40,276 nt of DNA from the NCBI GenBank assembly GCA_913047395.1, contig CAJWUF010000004.1:1-40276 (forward strand), written 5' to 3'. This DNA is from an uncultured cyanobacterium (GTDB taxonomy: Bacteria; Cyanobacteriota; Cyanobacteriia; PCC-6307; Cyanobiaceae). The notes under the pieces were generated by a model. It was not told the origin of the DNA. It was given only the letters and a program-made list of their open reading frames with translations, and did not search any database. The translations under genes were made by a program, and so were the position numbers. This document shows, piece by piece, positions 26,648 to 36,759 of the stretch; within the stretch, counting starts at the first letter, position 1; every line of letters begins with the position of its first letter.

Positions 26648-28784
26648 TAGCTCGGCTATCCGCTGTATTTGCGGAAAGGCCGGAATGGCGAATTAATGCT
26701 TCGCTGGTAGCTGATCGTCCGCGGAATTCCTTAAATATGGCTGCGGGGGGTCGGCTTCCTCCCAGGCTGAGCACTGTGTCGCGAAAGCGTGTTCCGGTGC
26801 TCTGAACTTGATCCTCGAGTTCTAGACCAGCGTCTTCAAAGGCGGCAAAGGCATCAGCGCTGAGGACTTCTGCCCATTTGTAGGAGTAGTAACCAGCGGC
26901 ATAACCTCCGGCAAATATGTGGCCAAAAGCGCAGAGAAATCTATCTTCAGTTATCGGGGGGATGACTGTTGTTGTTCTGGCTAGTTTGCGGCGTAGCTCA
27001 TCGGGCTCTAGATCTAGTTCTGGTGTCCAATCACTGTGAAGTCGCAGGTCAGTGATCGCTAAATGCACCTGACGCAGAGTGTCCCACCCTTTCATGAAGG
27101 TACGACTTCTGCATAACTTCTGAAACTCTTTATCCGGTAGAGGGGCTCCGGTTTGCCAGTGACGGGCTATCCCCGCCAATGTTGCTTGATCGAGGCACCA
27201 GTTCTCCATGAACTGACTGGGGAGTTCAACTGCGTCCCATTCCACATTGTTGATACCTGCAGCCTGGGGGTGCTCAACCGTAGTGAGCATGTGCTGAAGT
27301 CCATGGCCGAATTCGTGAAACAGAGTCTCTACTTCTTCGAAGCTCATCAGACTTGGTGTATTTGCTTGTGGTGGGGTCTGGTTACAGATCAAATAGGCCA
27401 CAGGCAAAATGGTTTTACCGTCGATGTCTTTGCTTCGTACTAGGCATTCGTCCATCCATGCCCCCCCTCTCTTGCTGGCTGGTCGGCTGTAGGGATCTAG
27501 GTAGAAAGCTGCTAGGTCTGATCCATCTCTGTCCAAGACACGGAAGAAGCGCACGTCCTCATGCCAGATCGCAGCCTCGCCGTCGGCTGGCTTAATGCGA
27601 ATACCGAAGAGACGTTCACAAAGGCCGAATAGACCATTCAGTACTTGTGGGAGAGGAAACCAAGGCCGCAATGCTTCTTGATCGAGATCAAAGCGTTCTT
27701 TTCTTAGTTGTTCAGCCCAGAAGCTCACGTCCCAGGGAGCGAGATGACTCGCTTCTGGCGCTCCATGCTTTTTGGCGCAAGCCTGCAGCTCAATCAACTC
27801 TTTTTGGGCTGCCGGTAGAGCTGCAGCCCGCAACTCCTCTAGCAACTCTTCTACGGCTACAACTCTCTCGGCCATTTTGTTGGCCAGGCTGAGTTCAGCC
27901 CAGTTTGAGTAGCCAAGTCGCTGAGCCTGTTCAAGTCTGAGGCTTAGCACTTGCTTGATTAGTGGCTCGTTATTTGATTCGCCCGAACTGGCTTTACTTA
28001 CTTGAGCCTTATAGAGAGTTTCGCGCAGTTCACGATCTTTGGCATGGGTGATAAATGGGATGAAGCGGGGCATGTCCAGACCCAGTCGCCAGGGGCCTTT
28101 ATCAGCTGTGGGTTCTTCACCATTTTCGCAGTGATCCCCGGCTTCTTTGGCCGCGAAAGCCAAGGCCTCAAGTGTTCGTTGAGGTAGGCCTTCTACTTGC
28201 TCTGGGTTGCGTATGAGTAGGTTCCATTCCTGGGTTGCATCCAGTACGTGGTTGCTGAAGCGGGTTGATAGCTCGGCTAGCTGTTCACTAGCGGCATTGA
28301 AGGCTTCTAGGACTGAGCCATTGAGGCCGACGCCTCGGTGATCCATTGAGAGTAATTCTGCTTTGAGAATTCTTTGTTGGGTCGAATCCAGTGGTCTTGA
28401 TGGCTTTTCTTTCAGTCGACGTAGGGCGCGGTGAAGTATTTGGCTTTGGCCCATAAGGTTTCCTAAGCGCACCACCTCTGGCTGTTGAGCAGCATGGGCT
28501 TCTCGCAGTTCGGGGGTATTGCAGACGCCGTTCAAATGGGACACCACGCCCCAACTCCAGCGCAATTGCTGCTCCAGTTGGTAGAGGGGGGACATGACTT
28601 GTTCCCAAGCGATGCTTGTGCTGGATGCGAGCAGTTGCTCTAGATCTTTCTCGAGCTGGCTGAATTGTTTGTTGAGGGCTTTGAGAAGGGTGGGAATGTG
28701 CTCTTGAACTTGTTCAGGAGTAATTGCACTGAAGTTCGGGATCCCTTGGCCCTGGAGTAGAGCAGGTGTCTTTGATTTGCTCAT
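26640..28784 (-). CDS. prlC: M3-family oligopeptidase (PrlC/oligopeptidase A type)
   Basis: M3 oligopeptidases are zinc metallopeptidases that finish degradation of short peptides in the cytosol. The 714-residue protein has the helical N-terminal part (1-380), then the metal site HEFGH (His490, Glu491, His494) and the third ligand Glu520 in WDAVELPSQFMENW. The spacing of 30 from the first His to that Glu fits the oligopeptidase A branch. The end DTVLSLGGSRPPAAIFKEFRGR is also typical. It starts at MSKSKTPALL, 15 bases after the stop of ndhD. The gene name is assigned by closeness to oligopeptidase A; related Dcp-type enzymes are possible. Confidence 0.88.
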   Translation of the reverse strand: MSKSKTPALLQGQGIPNFSAITPEQVQEHIPTLLKALNKQFSQLEKDLEQLLASSTSIAWEQVMSPLYQLEQQLRWSWGVVSHLNGVCNTPELREAHAAQQPEVVRLGNLMGQSQILHRALRRLKEKPSRPLDSTQQRILKAELLSMDHRGVGLNGSVLEAFNAASEQLAELSTRFSNHVLDATQEWNLLIRNPEQVEGLPQRTLEALAFAAKEAGDHCENGEEPTADKGPWRLGLDMPRFIPFITHAKDRELRETLYKAQVSKASSGESNNEPLIKQVLSLRLEQAQRLGYSNWAELSLANKMAERVVAVEELLEELRAAALPAAQKELIELQACAKKHGAPEASHLAPWDVSFWAEQLRKERFDLDQEALRPWFPLPQVLNGLFGLCERLFGIRIKPADGEAAIWHEDVRFFRVLDRDGSDLAAFYLDPYSRPASKRGGAWMDECLVRSKDIDGKTILPVAYLICNQTPPQANTPSLMSFEEVETLFHEFGHGLQHMLTTVEHPQAAGINNVEWDAVELPSQFMENWCLDQATLAGIARHWQTGAPLPDKEFQKLCRSRTFMKGWDTLRQVHLAITDLRLHSDWTPELDLEPDELRRKLARTTTVIPPITEDRFLCAFGHIFAGGYAAGYYSYKWAEVLSADAFAAFEDAGLELEDQVQSTGTRFRDTVLSLGGSRPPAAIFKEFRGRSATSEALIRHSGLSANTADSRAND

Positions 28785-28799
28785 GTCAGCAGTGATTAA

Positions 28800-30371
28800 T
28801 CAGCCCAGGGGCAGCAGGAGGCTCTGAGCTGTGAGGCTATGGCTTAGAAGTTGCTCGGCCAGGGCATTGGTTGAAGCTTCGTAGAGATCGATGGCGATTC
28901 GAGGCCAAAAACCAATTACCAGCGTGGGCACTAACAAGCTAAGGCCGATAGTGAGTTCTCTTGGATTGATGTCGTCGATCATTGCCAGGGCTGGAATCCT
29001 GGGGCCAAAGAAGACCCGTCGACACATGGACAGCAGATAGACAGGGGTCAGCACCAGGCCAATGGCTGCAATCACGATCGTGATGGCCCTGAATAAAGAG
29101 GTGAATCCTTCTTGACTAATGATGCCAAGGAAGACAGTTATCTCGCTGACAAATCCGCTCATCCCTGGTAGCGCAAGGGATGCAAGGGAGCTTGCTAGGA
29201 AAAAAGCAAAGGTGATGGGCAAAACTTTGGCCAGGCCGCCCATGTTGGGTATTGAGAGTGTTTGCGTGCGTTCGTAGAAAGTTCCGGTAACAAAAAACAT
29301 CGCTGCTGCAATTAGGCCATGACTGATCATCTGCAGCATGGCGCCACTGATTCCGAGGGCATCGACTGCGCCGATTCCCAGTAGGACGAAGCCCATGTGG
29401 CTCACAGAACTGCAGGCAATTCGTCGTTTTACGTTGTCCTGGGCGAAGGCGTTTAGTGCTCCGTAGACGATATTGACTATCCCAATCACGATTAGGGCTG
29501 GCGCCATCTGAAGATGGGCGTCAGGCAGCATTTGCACGTTGAAGCGTAAAAGTGCATATCCACCCATCTTCAGTAAAACGCCTGCCAAAAGCATCGATAC
29601 TGGTGCGTTGGCTTCTCCATGGGCATCAGGTAGCCAGGTATGGAGAGGAAACATCGGTAGCTTTACTCCGAAGCCCACTAAAAAACCCAGGTAACAGAGC
29701 AATCCAAAGCTGCCCTCTGGCGATCTTTGTGCTAATTCGCTGAGGTTGAGCGTGAACTCTCCTCCCGAGAGTGCCAGAGCAAGGCCGCTGATCAAGATCA
29801 GTAAGGACGCTAATGCGGTGTAAAGAATGAATTTCGTGGCGGCATATATGCGCCTATTCCCACCCCAAATTGCAATCAGCAGATAGACGGGAACCAGTTC
29901 CAGTTCCCAGGCCAAGAAAAACAGCAGGAAATCTTGGGAGAGGAAAACCAGACCCTGGGCAGAAGCCTGAACTAACAACAGAGCGAAATAGAGCCTTCTC
30001 TTGCTTTGCACGTTCCAGCTGGCTGCTACGGCAAGCAGGGTTATTAGTCCGCTAAGAACAACTAAGGGGGCTGAAAGGCCATCTGCACCAAGGGACCACT
30101 CCAGGCCAATGGAAGGGATCCAGCTGGCCCTCTCCACCAGCTGTAGAGCGCTTTCCTTGTTGTCAAAAATGCGGCCAAAGACAGCCAGCATCAGCAGGAA
30201 ATCAACCAGCAGAAAGGCCAGAGCAAGGTTGCGCGCTGCCGGGGATTTACCCATCTCATCCCGCGGCAACAGGGGCATGAGTAGTGCGCCCACTGCTGGC
30301 AGCAGCACGATTAGGGAAAGCCAGGGGAAGGAGGCCTGGGACGCAGCCGTTAGCGGCAGATTGGCGTCCAT
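28800..30371 (-). CDS. ndhD: NAD(P)H-quinone oxidoreductase chain 4 (NDH-1 subunit NdhD)
   Basis: NdhD is a proton-pumping antiporter-like membrane subunit of the cyanobacterial NDH-1 complex, used in respiration and cyclic electron flow around photosystem I. The 523-residue protein has about 14 membrane helices. [15 protein letters not shown] with Glu156/Glu158 is the conserved helix-5 motif, [19 protein letters not shown] the loop with conserved His, and GGYALLRFN and [14 protein letters not shown] the later conserved helices. Cyanobacteria carry several ndhD copies (NDH-1L, M, S); this could be the NDH-1L form, but the assignment is not certain. It is 56 bases downstream of thrB. Confidence 0.93.
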   Translation of the reverse strand: MDANLPLTAASQASFPWLSLIVLLPAVGALLMPLLPRDEMGKSPAARNLALAFLLVDFLLMLAVFGRIFDNKESALQLVERASWIPSIGLEWSLGADGLSAPLVVLSGLITLLAVAASWNVQSKRRLYFALLLVQASAQGLVFLSQDFLLFFLAWELELVPVYLLIAIWGGNRRIYAATKFILYTALASLLILISGLALALSGGEFTLNLSELAQRSPEGSFGLLCYLGFLVGFGVKLPMFPLHTWLPDAHGEANAPVSMLLAGVLLKMGGYALLRFNVQMLPDAHLQMAPALIVIGIVNIVYGALNAFAQDNVKRRIACSSVSHMGFVLLGIGAVDALGISGAMLQMISHGLIAAAMFFVTGTFYERTQTLSIPNMGGLAKVLPITFAFFLASSLASLALPGMSGFVSEITVFLGIISQEGFTSLFRAITIVIAAIGLVLTPVYLLSMCRRVFFGPRIPALAMIDDINPRELTIGLSLLVPTLVIGFWPRIAIDLYEASTNALAEQLLSHSLTAQSLLLPLG

Positions 30372-30404
30372 GGCAGACGAGAGAATTCGAAAGAACTTAT
30401 CAGC

Positions 30405-30422
30405 CCCAGGAGACCACCTGGG
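30405..30422 (-). terminator. weak hairpin between thrB and ndhD
   Basis: CCCAGG (30405-30410) and CCTGGG (30417-30422) form a six-base-pair GC-rich stem with a six-base loop just after the thrB stop. No T-run follows on the minus strand, so it may only pause or stabilise the transcript before ndhD. Confidence 0.3.
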
Positions 30423-30427
30423 TACAT

Positions 30428-31375
30428 TTACTCATCAGATTGAGGTTGCCAGTGGCTACCCGCTGTCTGAATGCTAAGCAGTGGTGCCCTGCTGGCCACG
30501 CCTGCAGCCTCCCAAGCTTTAACCATTGCTTGGCTTACTGCCGAGCCGTGCTCCTCCGGGCAAAGGGCCAAAACACTGGGGCCAGCTCCGCTGATTGCGC
30601 ATCCCCAGGCTCCTGCGTTTAGAGCGGCATCTCTAACATCCAGGCCCCCTTTGATTAGTGGCCATCGATAGGGTTCATGCAGCCGATCGTGCATTCCATC
30701 GGCAATAAGTTCGCCACTCCCTGTGCGCAGCCCTTGCAGGAGCAGGGTAAGAGCTCCGAGGTTTTCTACGGCATCGCTGATTGGAATTTCTTTGGGCATG
30801 GCGCGCCTTGCTTCGCTTGTGCTTAGGCGAATAGAGGGTATTGCTACCACAGCCTTCACAGAATTGACCCATAAGCAACGAACCACTCGCCAGCGCTGCG
30901 AGGCGGTCTTGGCTGTTAGGCAAAGGCCCCCAAGTAGGGATGGAACCACGTTGTCAGGATGCCCCTCAATTTCGATGGCTAGTTCAAGTAATTTTTCTTT
31001 GCTGAGTGGTTCTCCCACTAAGGCATTGGCTCCTACCAGTCCGGCCACGATTGCACTAGCACTGCTTCCAAGGCCTCTTGCCGGGGGTACGGCCAGTCTC
31101 ACCCTGGCTTCCATTGCTACTGGCTCGACTCCTGCAGTCTTCCAAACCCTTTGGGCAGCTCGATAAATCAGGTTGTTGGGGCCACCGCGTAGGTGGCTTC
31201 CCTCATTGCCTTCGATGATCAGTTCAAAGCGTTCGCTGTCACCTTCAATTCGCCGCATGGAAAAGCGGTTATTGAGATCTAGAGCAGCACCGAGGCAGTC
31301 AAAACCAGGGCCAATGTTGGCGGTGGTCGATGGCACGTCAACCACGATTTCCTGGCCGATACTCGGCTGCACCAT
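30428..31375 (-). CDS. thrB: homoserine kinase
   Basis: ThrB phosphorylates homoserine in the threonine pathway. The 315-residue GHMP-kinase-fold protein has [21 protein letters not shown] (substrate-binding), the ATP-binding [12 protein letters not shown] (97-108), and the C-terminal [17 protein letters not shown] motif. Lengths match bacterial ThrB. It starts two bases after the glk stop, so the two genes are cotranscribed. thrA and thrC are not in the window. Confidence 0.96.
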   Translation of the reverse strand: MVQPSIGQEIVVDVPSTTANIGPGFDCLGAALDLNNRFSMRRIEGDSERFELIIEGNEGSHLRGGPNNLIYRAAQRVWKTAGVEPVAMEARVRLAVPPARGLGSSASAIVAGLVGANALVGEPLSKEKLLELAIEIEGHPDNVVPSLLGGLCLTAKTASQRWRVVRCLWVNSVKAVVAIPSIRLSTSEARRAMPKEIPISDAVENLGALTLLLQGLRTGSGELIADGMHDRLHEPYRWPLIKGGLDVRDAALNAGAWGCAISGAGPSVLALCPEEHGSAVSQAMVKAWEAAGVASRAPLLSIQTAGSHWQPQSDE

Positions 31376-31377
31376 CC

Positions 31378-32451
31378 CTACCTGTCTAGTTGGTTCAGTT
31401 TCCCACCTTGCTCTGTGAATGTGTGAGCTCTACATGCTGCACTGAACAAGCCGGCATCGGGGTCGACTATCGCCATTACTGGCAATTGCTCTAGAAATGC
31501 TCGGAATCGCCCCTTATTACGGAAAGCTTCAAGGAAGGTGCTTGAACGAAGTCCTTGGAGTTGTTTTGCGGCGGTGCCCCCAGCCACCCAGAGGCCTCCA
31601 GTGCATAGTTCCTGCAGAGCTAAGTCCCCTGCGGCAGAGCCATAAGCACTTAGCCAGAGCTGCACAGCTTCGTTGATAACTAAATCACCATCTTCAGCGG
31701 CTTGGCTAGCGAGGGCAGGTAGGTCTGGCTTATCGCAATGGTCATCTGCACCATGGCGCCAAAAATCGGCTATTTCGCGTAGAGGATGACCCTCGGCATC
31801 GCTTTGCTGTAGGCGCCAGCGCACTACATGGCCTAGACCGGTACCGCTGACAATTCGCTCCACTGAGAGGCGTTTGAGCTGCAGGTCAGCCTTGAGCCAC
31901 TCAGATAGCCGCCATTCACTTTCTGAGCGGGGGGCAAATTCACGATGTCCTCCTTCACTGGGGAGAGCAATTATTCCTTCTTTTGTTGTCAGGCCACGGG
32001 CCATTCCAAGTCCAGTTCCTGCACCAAGAATCGCCACTGGACCTTGTTTGGGGGTGTCTTTCTGCGCGGGCTGCAGCTCTACTTGCTGTGTGGTGTTTAG
32101 AAAGGGCAGGCCGTAGATCAGTACGCCAAAGTCGTTTATCAGTTCAAGTTGTTTTAGTCCCACCGTTGCGCATAGGTCTTTTTCCTTCAAGCTCCAGGGA
32201 AGATTGGTGATTTGAGCCTCACCATTACTAACTGGTCCTGCCACGGCTATGCAGCCGTTTTGGGGCTTCTCCATCCCTGTTGGTAGATGGGCGATGAAGT
32301 CGCCAAGCATGGGCCCAAGTGAAGACCATTCAGTGGATACATACCTTCGCTGATGCTGGGTAGTGAGTTGATTTTCGTCCCAGCGATATAGCGCAAGTAG
32401 GGTTTTTGTACCCCCTAAATCCCCTGCTAGAAAGGTTTTCGGGGCCACCAT
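31378..32451 (-). CDS. glk: glucokinase
   Basis: This is a Glk-family (non-ROK) glucokinase that phosphorylates glucose with ATP. The 357-residue protein has the phosphate-binding DLGGTKT (11-17), AGPVSNGEAQITNLPW, the active-site NDFGVLIYGLP with Asp near 107, and the adenosine-binding ILGAGTGLGMARG. ELCTGGLWVAGGTAAKQL forms the C-terminal nucleotide part. In a photoautotroph it may recycle glucose from glycogen or sucrose breakdown; that is inference. It precedes thrB by two bases. Confidence 0.9.
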   Translation of the reverse strand: MVAPKTFLAGDLGGTKTLLALYRWDENQLTTQHQRRYVSTEWSSLGPMLGDFIAHLPTGMEKPQNGCIAVAGPVSNGEAQITNLPWSLKEKDLCATVGLKQLELINDFGVLIYGLPFLNTTQQVELQPAQKDTPKQGPVAILGAGTGLGMARGLTTKEGIIALPSEGGHREFAPRSESEWRLSEWLKADLQLKRLSVERIVSGTGLGHVVRWRLQQSDAEGHPLREIADFWRHGADDHCDKPDLPALASQAAEDGDLVINEAVQLWLSAYGSAAGDLALQELCTGGLWVAGGTAAKQLQGLRSSTFLEAFRNKGRFRAFLEQLPVMAIVDPDAGLFSAACRAHTFTEQGGKLNQLDR

Positions 32452-32527
32452 GGTGACGATTAAGGGATGATGATTCCCCCAGATTGCATAGGCAGCAAGT
32501 GATCTGCAACCTTTGCCGTGTTTGCTT

Positions 32528-32926
32528 TCAACTACTGAATAGCTCCAGGGGTAGTGGTCCCCAGGTTTTGACTGCTCCGCCGGGAGTTGACTGATGACTA
32601 CTGATTAGTACCCCTTTCCCTAAGCCGTGCTCTATACGGATTCGGATCTTGCCCGTGTTTTGGTTGGCTTTGAGATAAACCGGGCCTTTGTTTTGAGGGT
32701 TTTCTACAAGTTGCATTGGTGCCCAGGCGAAACTCTCTTCGATCTTGCGCAGTACAGAAAGGGCTTGCTCTGCTGAGGGGGCCATTACACCCAATGTGAA
32801 CCAGGCGGCCTCCGCCATCACTAGGTGGAGTTCGCTGAGCAGTTGCTTGTTTTGATTGATAGTTAGCTTTGGCGCGCTACGTAGATTTTTAAGGTCTGAG
32901 AGAGATTGAATCGATAGGTTGGCCAT
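32528..32926 (-). CDS. DUF1824-family protein
   Basis: This 132-residue soluble protein has the sequence layout of DUF1824, a family found in cyanobacteria. SELHLVMAEAAWFTLGVMAPSAEQALSVLRKIEESFAW is followed by a short beta-rich part that includes GPVYLKANQNTG and GEGVLISSHQ-like, here GLGKGVLISSHQSTPGG. The function is unknown. It lies 76 bases upstream of glk on the same strand and 235 bases downstream of thrS, with a hairpin between. Confidence 0.75.
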   Translation of the reverse strand: MANLSIQSLSDLKNLRSAPKLTINQNKQLLSELHLVMAEAAWFTLGVMAPSAEQALSVLRKIEESFAWAPMQLVENPQNKGPVYLKANQNTGKIRIRIEHGLGKGVLISSHQSTPGGAVKTWGPLPLELFSS

Positions 32927-33043
32927 GGTCAGCCGTTGTTGGTCAGCAAGTGTTCCCCAGGGAAAGTGATGCCATTATTTTGTTAGCCCAGTCGGTGCTT
33001 GATTGGAGGCTGTAAGCCATTATTAATTACAGATAGTTATATG

Positions 33044-33082
33044 CTCAGAAGTAGCCATTGATAATCAATAGTTGCTTCTGAG
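33044..33082 (-). terminator. long imperfect hairpin after thrS
   Basis: The two 19-base arms (33044-33062 and 33064-33082) match at 16 of 19 positions, giving a 39-base imperfect palindrome about 80 bases after the thrS stop. The middle would be unpaired to leave a loop. There is no T-run on either side, so this is a likely but not classical terminator or an RNA-stabilising end. Confidence 0.4.
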
Positions 33083-33161
33083 TGCCGGAAGTTTTTAGTC
33101 TGCTTGATTGCTATCAGTTAGAGGAGCAAGGCGACTCTGTTGTCAGATAGATTAGTCAGTC

Positions 33162-35090
33162 TTATTTATCATTTTCTTCAATCCTTCCTCGAAGAGAAAT
33201 AGCACTGTTCAAGAGTGATATAAAACCCTCTAGGGGCATGCTGCCGAGGTCTTTACCCTCTCGCGTGCGTACAGACACTTCTCCATTCTCTTGTTCTTTG
33301 TCGCCAATGATCAGTAAAAATGGTACGCGCTGAAGCGTATGTTCACGCACTTTAAAGCCAACTTTTTCACTTCTAAGATCTACCTCAACTCGATACCCTT
33401 GAGTTGATAGTTGGTTGCAGATTTCCTGACAGGTTTTAGCATTGCGATCTGTAATTCCCATCACTACTATTTGTACTGGCGCTAGCCATACAGGGAAACG
33501 CCCGGCATAATGCTCAATTAAGATGCCAACAAAACGTTCAAAAGAACCCAGGATTGCTCGATGCAGCATTACTGGAGTTCTACGTTGACTATCTTCATCT
33601 ATGTAGGATGCATTTAAACGTTCTGGCATCGAGAAGTCAACCTGGATTGTCCCGCATTGCCAAACTCTGCCAAGACAGTCCTTTAATGAGAATTCAATTT
33701 TCGGTCCGTAAAATGCACCTTCTCCGGGTAGTAAATCCCACTGTAAATCTTTTGCATCTAGTGCATCTGACAAGGCCTTCTCCGACTTGTCCCATACTTC
33801 GTCACTGCCGACACGTTTTTCGGGCCTGGTTGATAGCTTTATGAGTACCGAGTCAAAACCGAATGACCGATAAATTTCAAAAACCAAATCAATAAACTTC
33901 GAGACTTCTTCTTGAACCTGGGACTCAGTGCAAAAGATATGGGCGTCGTCTTGAACAAAGTTGCGAACACGCATTAGTCCATGAAGTGATCCCGAGGGTT
34001 CATTCCGTAGGCATGATCCGAATTCAGCCAACCGAATTGGTAAATCACGGTAGCTTTTTAGGCCTTGATTGAATACCTGTATATGACAGGGGCAGTTCAT
34101 TGGCTTGATCGCATATTCTCTGTTTTCGGATGTTGTTGTAAACATGTCATCTTTGAATTTTTCCCAATGCCCAGACTTTTCCCATAAGCCACGATCCACG
34201 ACTTGAGGTGTTCGAATTTCCTCGTAACCCCTTAAACTAAGGATTCCTCGGATATATTGCTCTAATACTTGATATATAGTCCATCCCTTGGGATGCCAGA
34301 AGATCATCCCAGGTGCTTCTTCTTGAGTATGAAATAAAGACATTTGCTTGGCGATCTTGCGATGATCACGCCGTTCTGCTTCTTCAAGTCGACTCAGATG
34401 GGCTTTTAGTTCTTTTGCTCCGCCCCAGGCCGTGCCATAAATACGCTGTAGCATTTCATTGTTCGAATCACCTCGCCAATATGCACCTGATACCTTCATT
34501 AATTTGAATGAGCGCAAATGTCTCGTGTTGGGCACATGCGGTCCTCTGCACATATCAGTATATTCTTGATGTCGATATAACTTGATGATTTCGTCTTCGG
34601 GAATAGTCTCTACGATCTCTACCTTATAAGGCTCAGAGCGGTTGATAAATTCTTTGCGAGCTTCTTCACGCGAAACAACTTCTACATTTATATCGTAGTC
34701 AAGCTTTACTAACTCTTTCATCCGGTCTTCTATGGCTTCTAAATCTTTAGGAGTAAAGGGCTCTTTATATGAGATGTCGTAATAAAATCCATCTTCAATA
34801 ACCGGACCAATCGCCATTTTTGCTTCAGGATATAGTTGCTTAACAGCGTGGCCTACTAAGTGAGCAAATGAATGGCGAATTGTCTCAATACCTTCAGGGT
34901 CTTTGGCGGTGATGATGTTTATTTTAGAGTCGTCCTCAATAGGCAAGCAGGTATCAATCAGAATGCCATCTACTCGACCTGCTATAGCAGCTTTGGCTAA
35001 GCCAGGTCCAATACTTTCAGCTACCTCCATAATAGTAACTGGATGATCAAACTCTTTCTTATTTCCGTCAGGGAGCGTAATGACAGGCAT
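33162..35090 (-). CDS. thrS: threonyl-tRNA synthetase
   Basis: ThrRS charges tRNA-Thr and clears mischarged serine. The 642-residue, full-length bacterial form has an N-terminal TGS domain (1-62), the editing site His73, His77, Cys181, His185, and the catalytic core with zinc ligands Cys333 (MNCPCH), His384 and His510. It closely follows the E. coli layout, offset by one or fewer residues, and many blocks look nearly identical to that enzyme (e.g. [20 protein letters not shown]). In the 60-base sample counted at 34741-34800, GC is 30%, against 55% in a glk sample (31741-31800). It lies between a 235-base and a 740-base non-coding gap. Horizontal origin is plausible. Confidence 0.97.
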   Translation of the reverse strand: MPVITLPDGNKKEFDHPVTIMEVAESIGPGLAKAAIAGRVDGILIDTCLPIEDDSKINIITAKDPEGIETIRHSFAHLVGHAVKQLYPEAKMAIGPVIEDGFYYDISYKEPFTPKDLEAIEDRMKELVKLDYDINVEVVSREEARKEFINRSEPYKVEIVETIPEDEIIKLYRHQEYTDMCRGPHVPNTRHLRSFKLMKVSGAYWRGDSNNEMLQRIYGTAWGGAKELKAHLSRLEEAERRDHRKIAKQMSLFHTQEEAPGMIFWHPKGWTIYQVLEQYIRGILSLRGYEEIRTPQVVDRGLWEKSGHWEKFKDDMFTTTSENREYAIKPMNCPCHIQVFNQGLKSYRDLPIRLAEFGSCLRNEPSGSLHGLMRVRNFVQDDAHIFCTESQVQEEVSKFIDLVFEIYRSFGFDSVLIKLSTRPEKRVGSDEVWDKSEKALSDALDAKDLQWDLLPGEGAFYGPKIEFSLKDCLGRVWQCGTIQVDFSMPERLNASYIDEDSQRRTPVMLHRAILGSFERFVGILIEHYAGRFPVWLAPVQIVVMGITDRNAKTCQEICNQLSTQGYRVEVDLRSEKVGFKVREHTLQRVPFLLIIGDKEQENGEVSVRTREGKDLGSMPLEGFISLLNSAISLRGRIEENDK

Positions 35091-35830
35091 GATTAAGCGT
35101 TTTCTTTGATGATTTGCAATGTCGATCTATGTAGTCGGTCTATATAAGCCACAATCTTGCCACCACTGAGTTCTGAAGTAGAGCATATTCCACTTTGGGC
35201 AAACCGTAGTGGCAGGTTGCAAAAGTGGAAGCAGAGCAAGCCTTTGTAGCAAGTTGAGCAAATAAGGCTGACATTATCAGGGGTACTGGCTTGATTTGAT
35301 TTGTGTTAGCTAATCCCCATTATGTCAAGGCGCCGATCCACTCCACTGGGCTACCTCCCTAAACCGTTTTGCCTCCTGCGAGCTGATGTGGGCACAATCT
35401 CCCGTTGCCAAATGCTTTGCATTCTCAGAGGCCAATACGAGTAAATCTTTATTCACAATATTTGCGCTTATGTGAATTGCTTTAATTGGTCTAGTCTATT
35501 AGGACCTCTCCTTTGGATAGAAGCTTGGTAGTAAAAACAATCTAGGTCTAAGGGTTTAGGCGCCAGATGTTTACTTGTAATGTTGCCTATTGGACATAGT
35601 TTAAACGTGCAGATACATCGGCTGAACCTTTCTCCTGATCTACTAGATGTATCTCTGCTTATCTGATCGGATGAACTCTGTAGGTTGACGATGTCAAGAT
35701 ACTTTCCAGGAGTCCTTTCCCATGATGGATATGCGTTCAGAGGCCGTCTAATGATTTCGCTTGCCTGTGCCTTGGCAGATGCAGATTTCCAGCTTTGATT
35801 TGATTTCTAAGGCAGCTATCTGTGGCTCAA
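35091..35830. other. 740-base non-coding gap upstream of thrS
   Basis: No gene is supported here. It should contain the thrS promoter and leader; a hairpin lies at 35190-35228. A short inverted repeat, ATTCACA at 35451-35457 and TGTGAAT at 35471-35477, is also seen. No tRNA or other RNA gene is recognisable. The gap is much longer than the others around it, in keeping with decayed or inserted sequence. Confidence 0.5.
35190..35228 (-). promoter_or_regulatory. hairpin in the presumed thrS leader
   Basis: On the minus strand the arms CCACTTT and AAAGTGG (7 base pairs) surround an inner AACC/GGTT stem and a nine-base loop, with an asymmetric internal bulge. It lies about 100-138 bases before the thrS start. 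E. coli thrS is known to be autoregulated through leader structures bound by ThrRS; whether this is comparable is inference. The loop does not show a threonine anticodon. Confidence 0.3.
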
Positions 35831-36517
35831 TCAGGCTTGCTGTTGGAGTAAGCGTAAATTTGATGTATAAAACTTGGCCAATTCGGTATGGCTTTTAACG
35901 GGTTGTCCGTAGCTGCTTCTGCCAGTTAAGTTGGGGAATGAAGCCCATTCCGGTGCAAGACGGGCCATGGCTGATCGAGTTAGGCCAATGTTATCTATTT
36001 CTTTGAGGGCGCCACGCTTGTTAGCTAAATGCAGCGCAGCCTGGTCTTGATGTTGTGGTTGGAAGTTGGGCAGATTTAATTCCTTGGCAACAACCATCCA
36101 AGTAGTGGGTATGAATTGGTAGGCCCCGGCGGCTGCACTGCTATAGAGATTCACTACAACGCGATCAGGGTGCCGCGAAAGATCCTTGAAGACCCCACCA
36201 CCAAACATTGTGCGGTAGCCCAGATCTTTGCCCTCTTTCCATGTGCCTTCGGCATATCTAATAGTGTTCAGCAGAGCACGACGTTCAGGGGTTATTAGAT
36301 ATTTCAGCTTTTCGGCATCATTGTTTTGATCGATGTTGCTCACCCTGAAAGCATGCTCTTTAGCTTGCTGATGAGGCACCTGAGCTCTTTCTGCTTGAGA
36401 GGTCAGGCCAGTGCCCATAGGAACGCTCAGACTGATCATTACGGCAGTCGCCGAGAGCCAATTCGAATTACTCGAATGACTTGATAAGCCAAATGGCGAC
36501 GTGAACGATCGAAGCAC
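35831..36517 (-). CDS. exported GH104-type muramidase (lysozyme-like)
   Basis: This 228-residue protein has an N-terminal hydrophobic segment (about 20-38) consistent with a signal or anchor, then a linker, and from about residue 75 a lambda-lysozyme-like domain. The conserved RALLNTIRYAEGTW gives catalytic Glu90. GYRTMFGGGVF, AAGAYQFIPTTW and GALKEIDNIG match GH104. Such enzymes cleave peptidoglycan glycan strands; a housekeeping cell-wall role or a phage-derived gene are both possible. It starts with GTG at 36517, and no Shine-Dalgarno sequence is visible. It sits 241 bases from trpS and may be its own unit. Confidence 0.8.
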   Translation of the reverse strand: MLRSFTSPFGLSSHSSNSNWLSATAVMISLSVPMGTGLTSQAERAQVPHQQAKEHAFRVSNIDQNNDAEKLKYLITPERRALLNTIRYAEGTWKEGKDLGYRTMFGGGVFKDLSRHPDRVVVNLYSSAAAGAYQFIPTTWMVVAKELNLPNFQPQHQDQAALHLANKRGALKEIDNIGLTRSAMARLAPEWASFPNLTGRSSYGQPVKSHTELAKFYTSNLRLLQQQA

Positions 36518-36759
36518 CTAAAAAAGCAAAAGGGCCTGTCACCTTGGTCAATGCCTTAGCTATTTGGCGAGATGGCCATTGCTCACCTTGACTCGCGGTT
36601 CACTGTGTGCATAAGTCTGAAGTGACCATTGACAAGGTCCGCTGTGTCTTATGAGACCCCTGATGAGGCTTTGGATGGCTAGATCACAGCGCAGCGGCAA
36701 GGCTTGCCCTCTTTGCGAGCTTCTATGATTAGAAAAACTTTTCTTTCAGCCTCTATTGA

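Noticed and set aside
30723-31166. 147-residue plus-strand frame over thrB
   Set aside because: Antisense shadow of homoserine kinase, whose motifs are all present on the minus strand.
35325-35360. A tRNA-like 3' end (GATCCACTCCACTGGGCTACC)-type stretch
   Set aside because: The T-loop consensus is not matched and no cloverleaf partner stems could be found upstream.
35451-35477. Inverted repeat ATTCACA/TGTGAAT as a CRP- or NtcA-type operator
   Set aside because: The arms are in the wrong orientation for a CRP site (TGTGA-N6-TCACA) and it lacks GTA-N8-TAC for NtcA.
36660-36728. Short plus-strand frame ending in MARSQRSGKACPLCELL
   Set aside because: Only about 21 codons; the CPLC pair is suggestive of a zinc knuckle but nothing else supports a gene.
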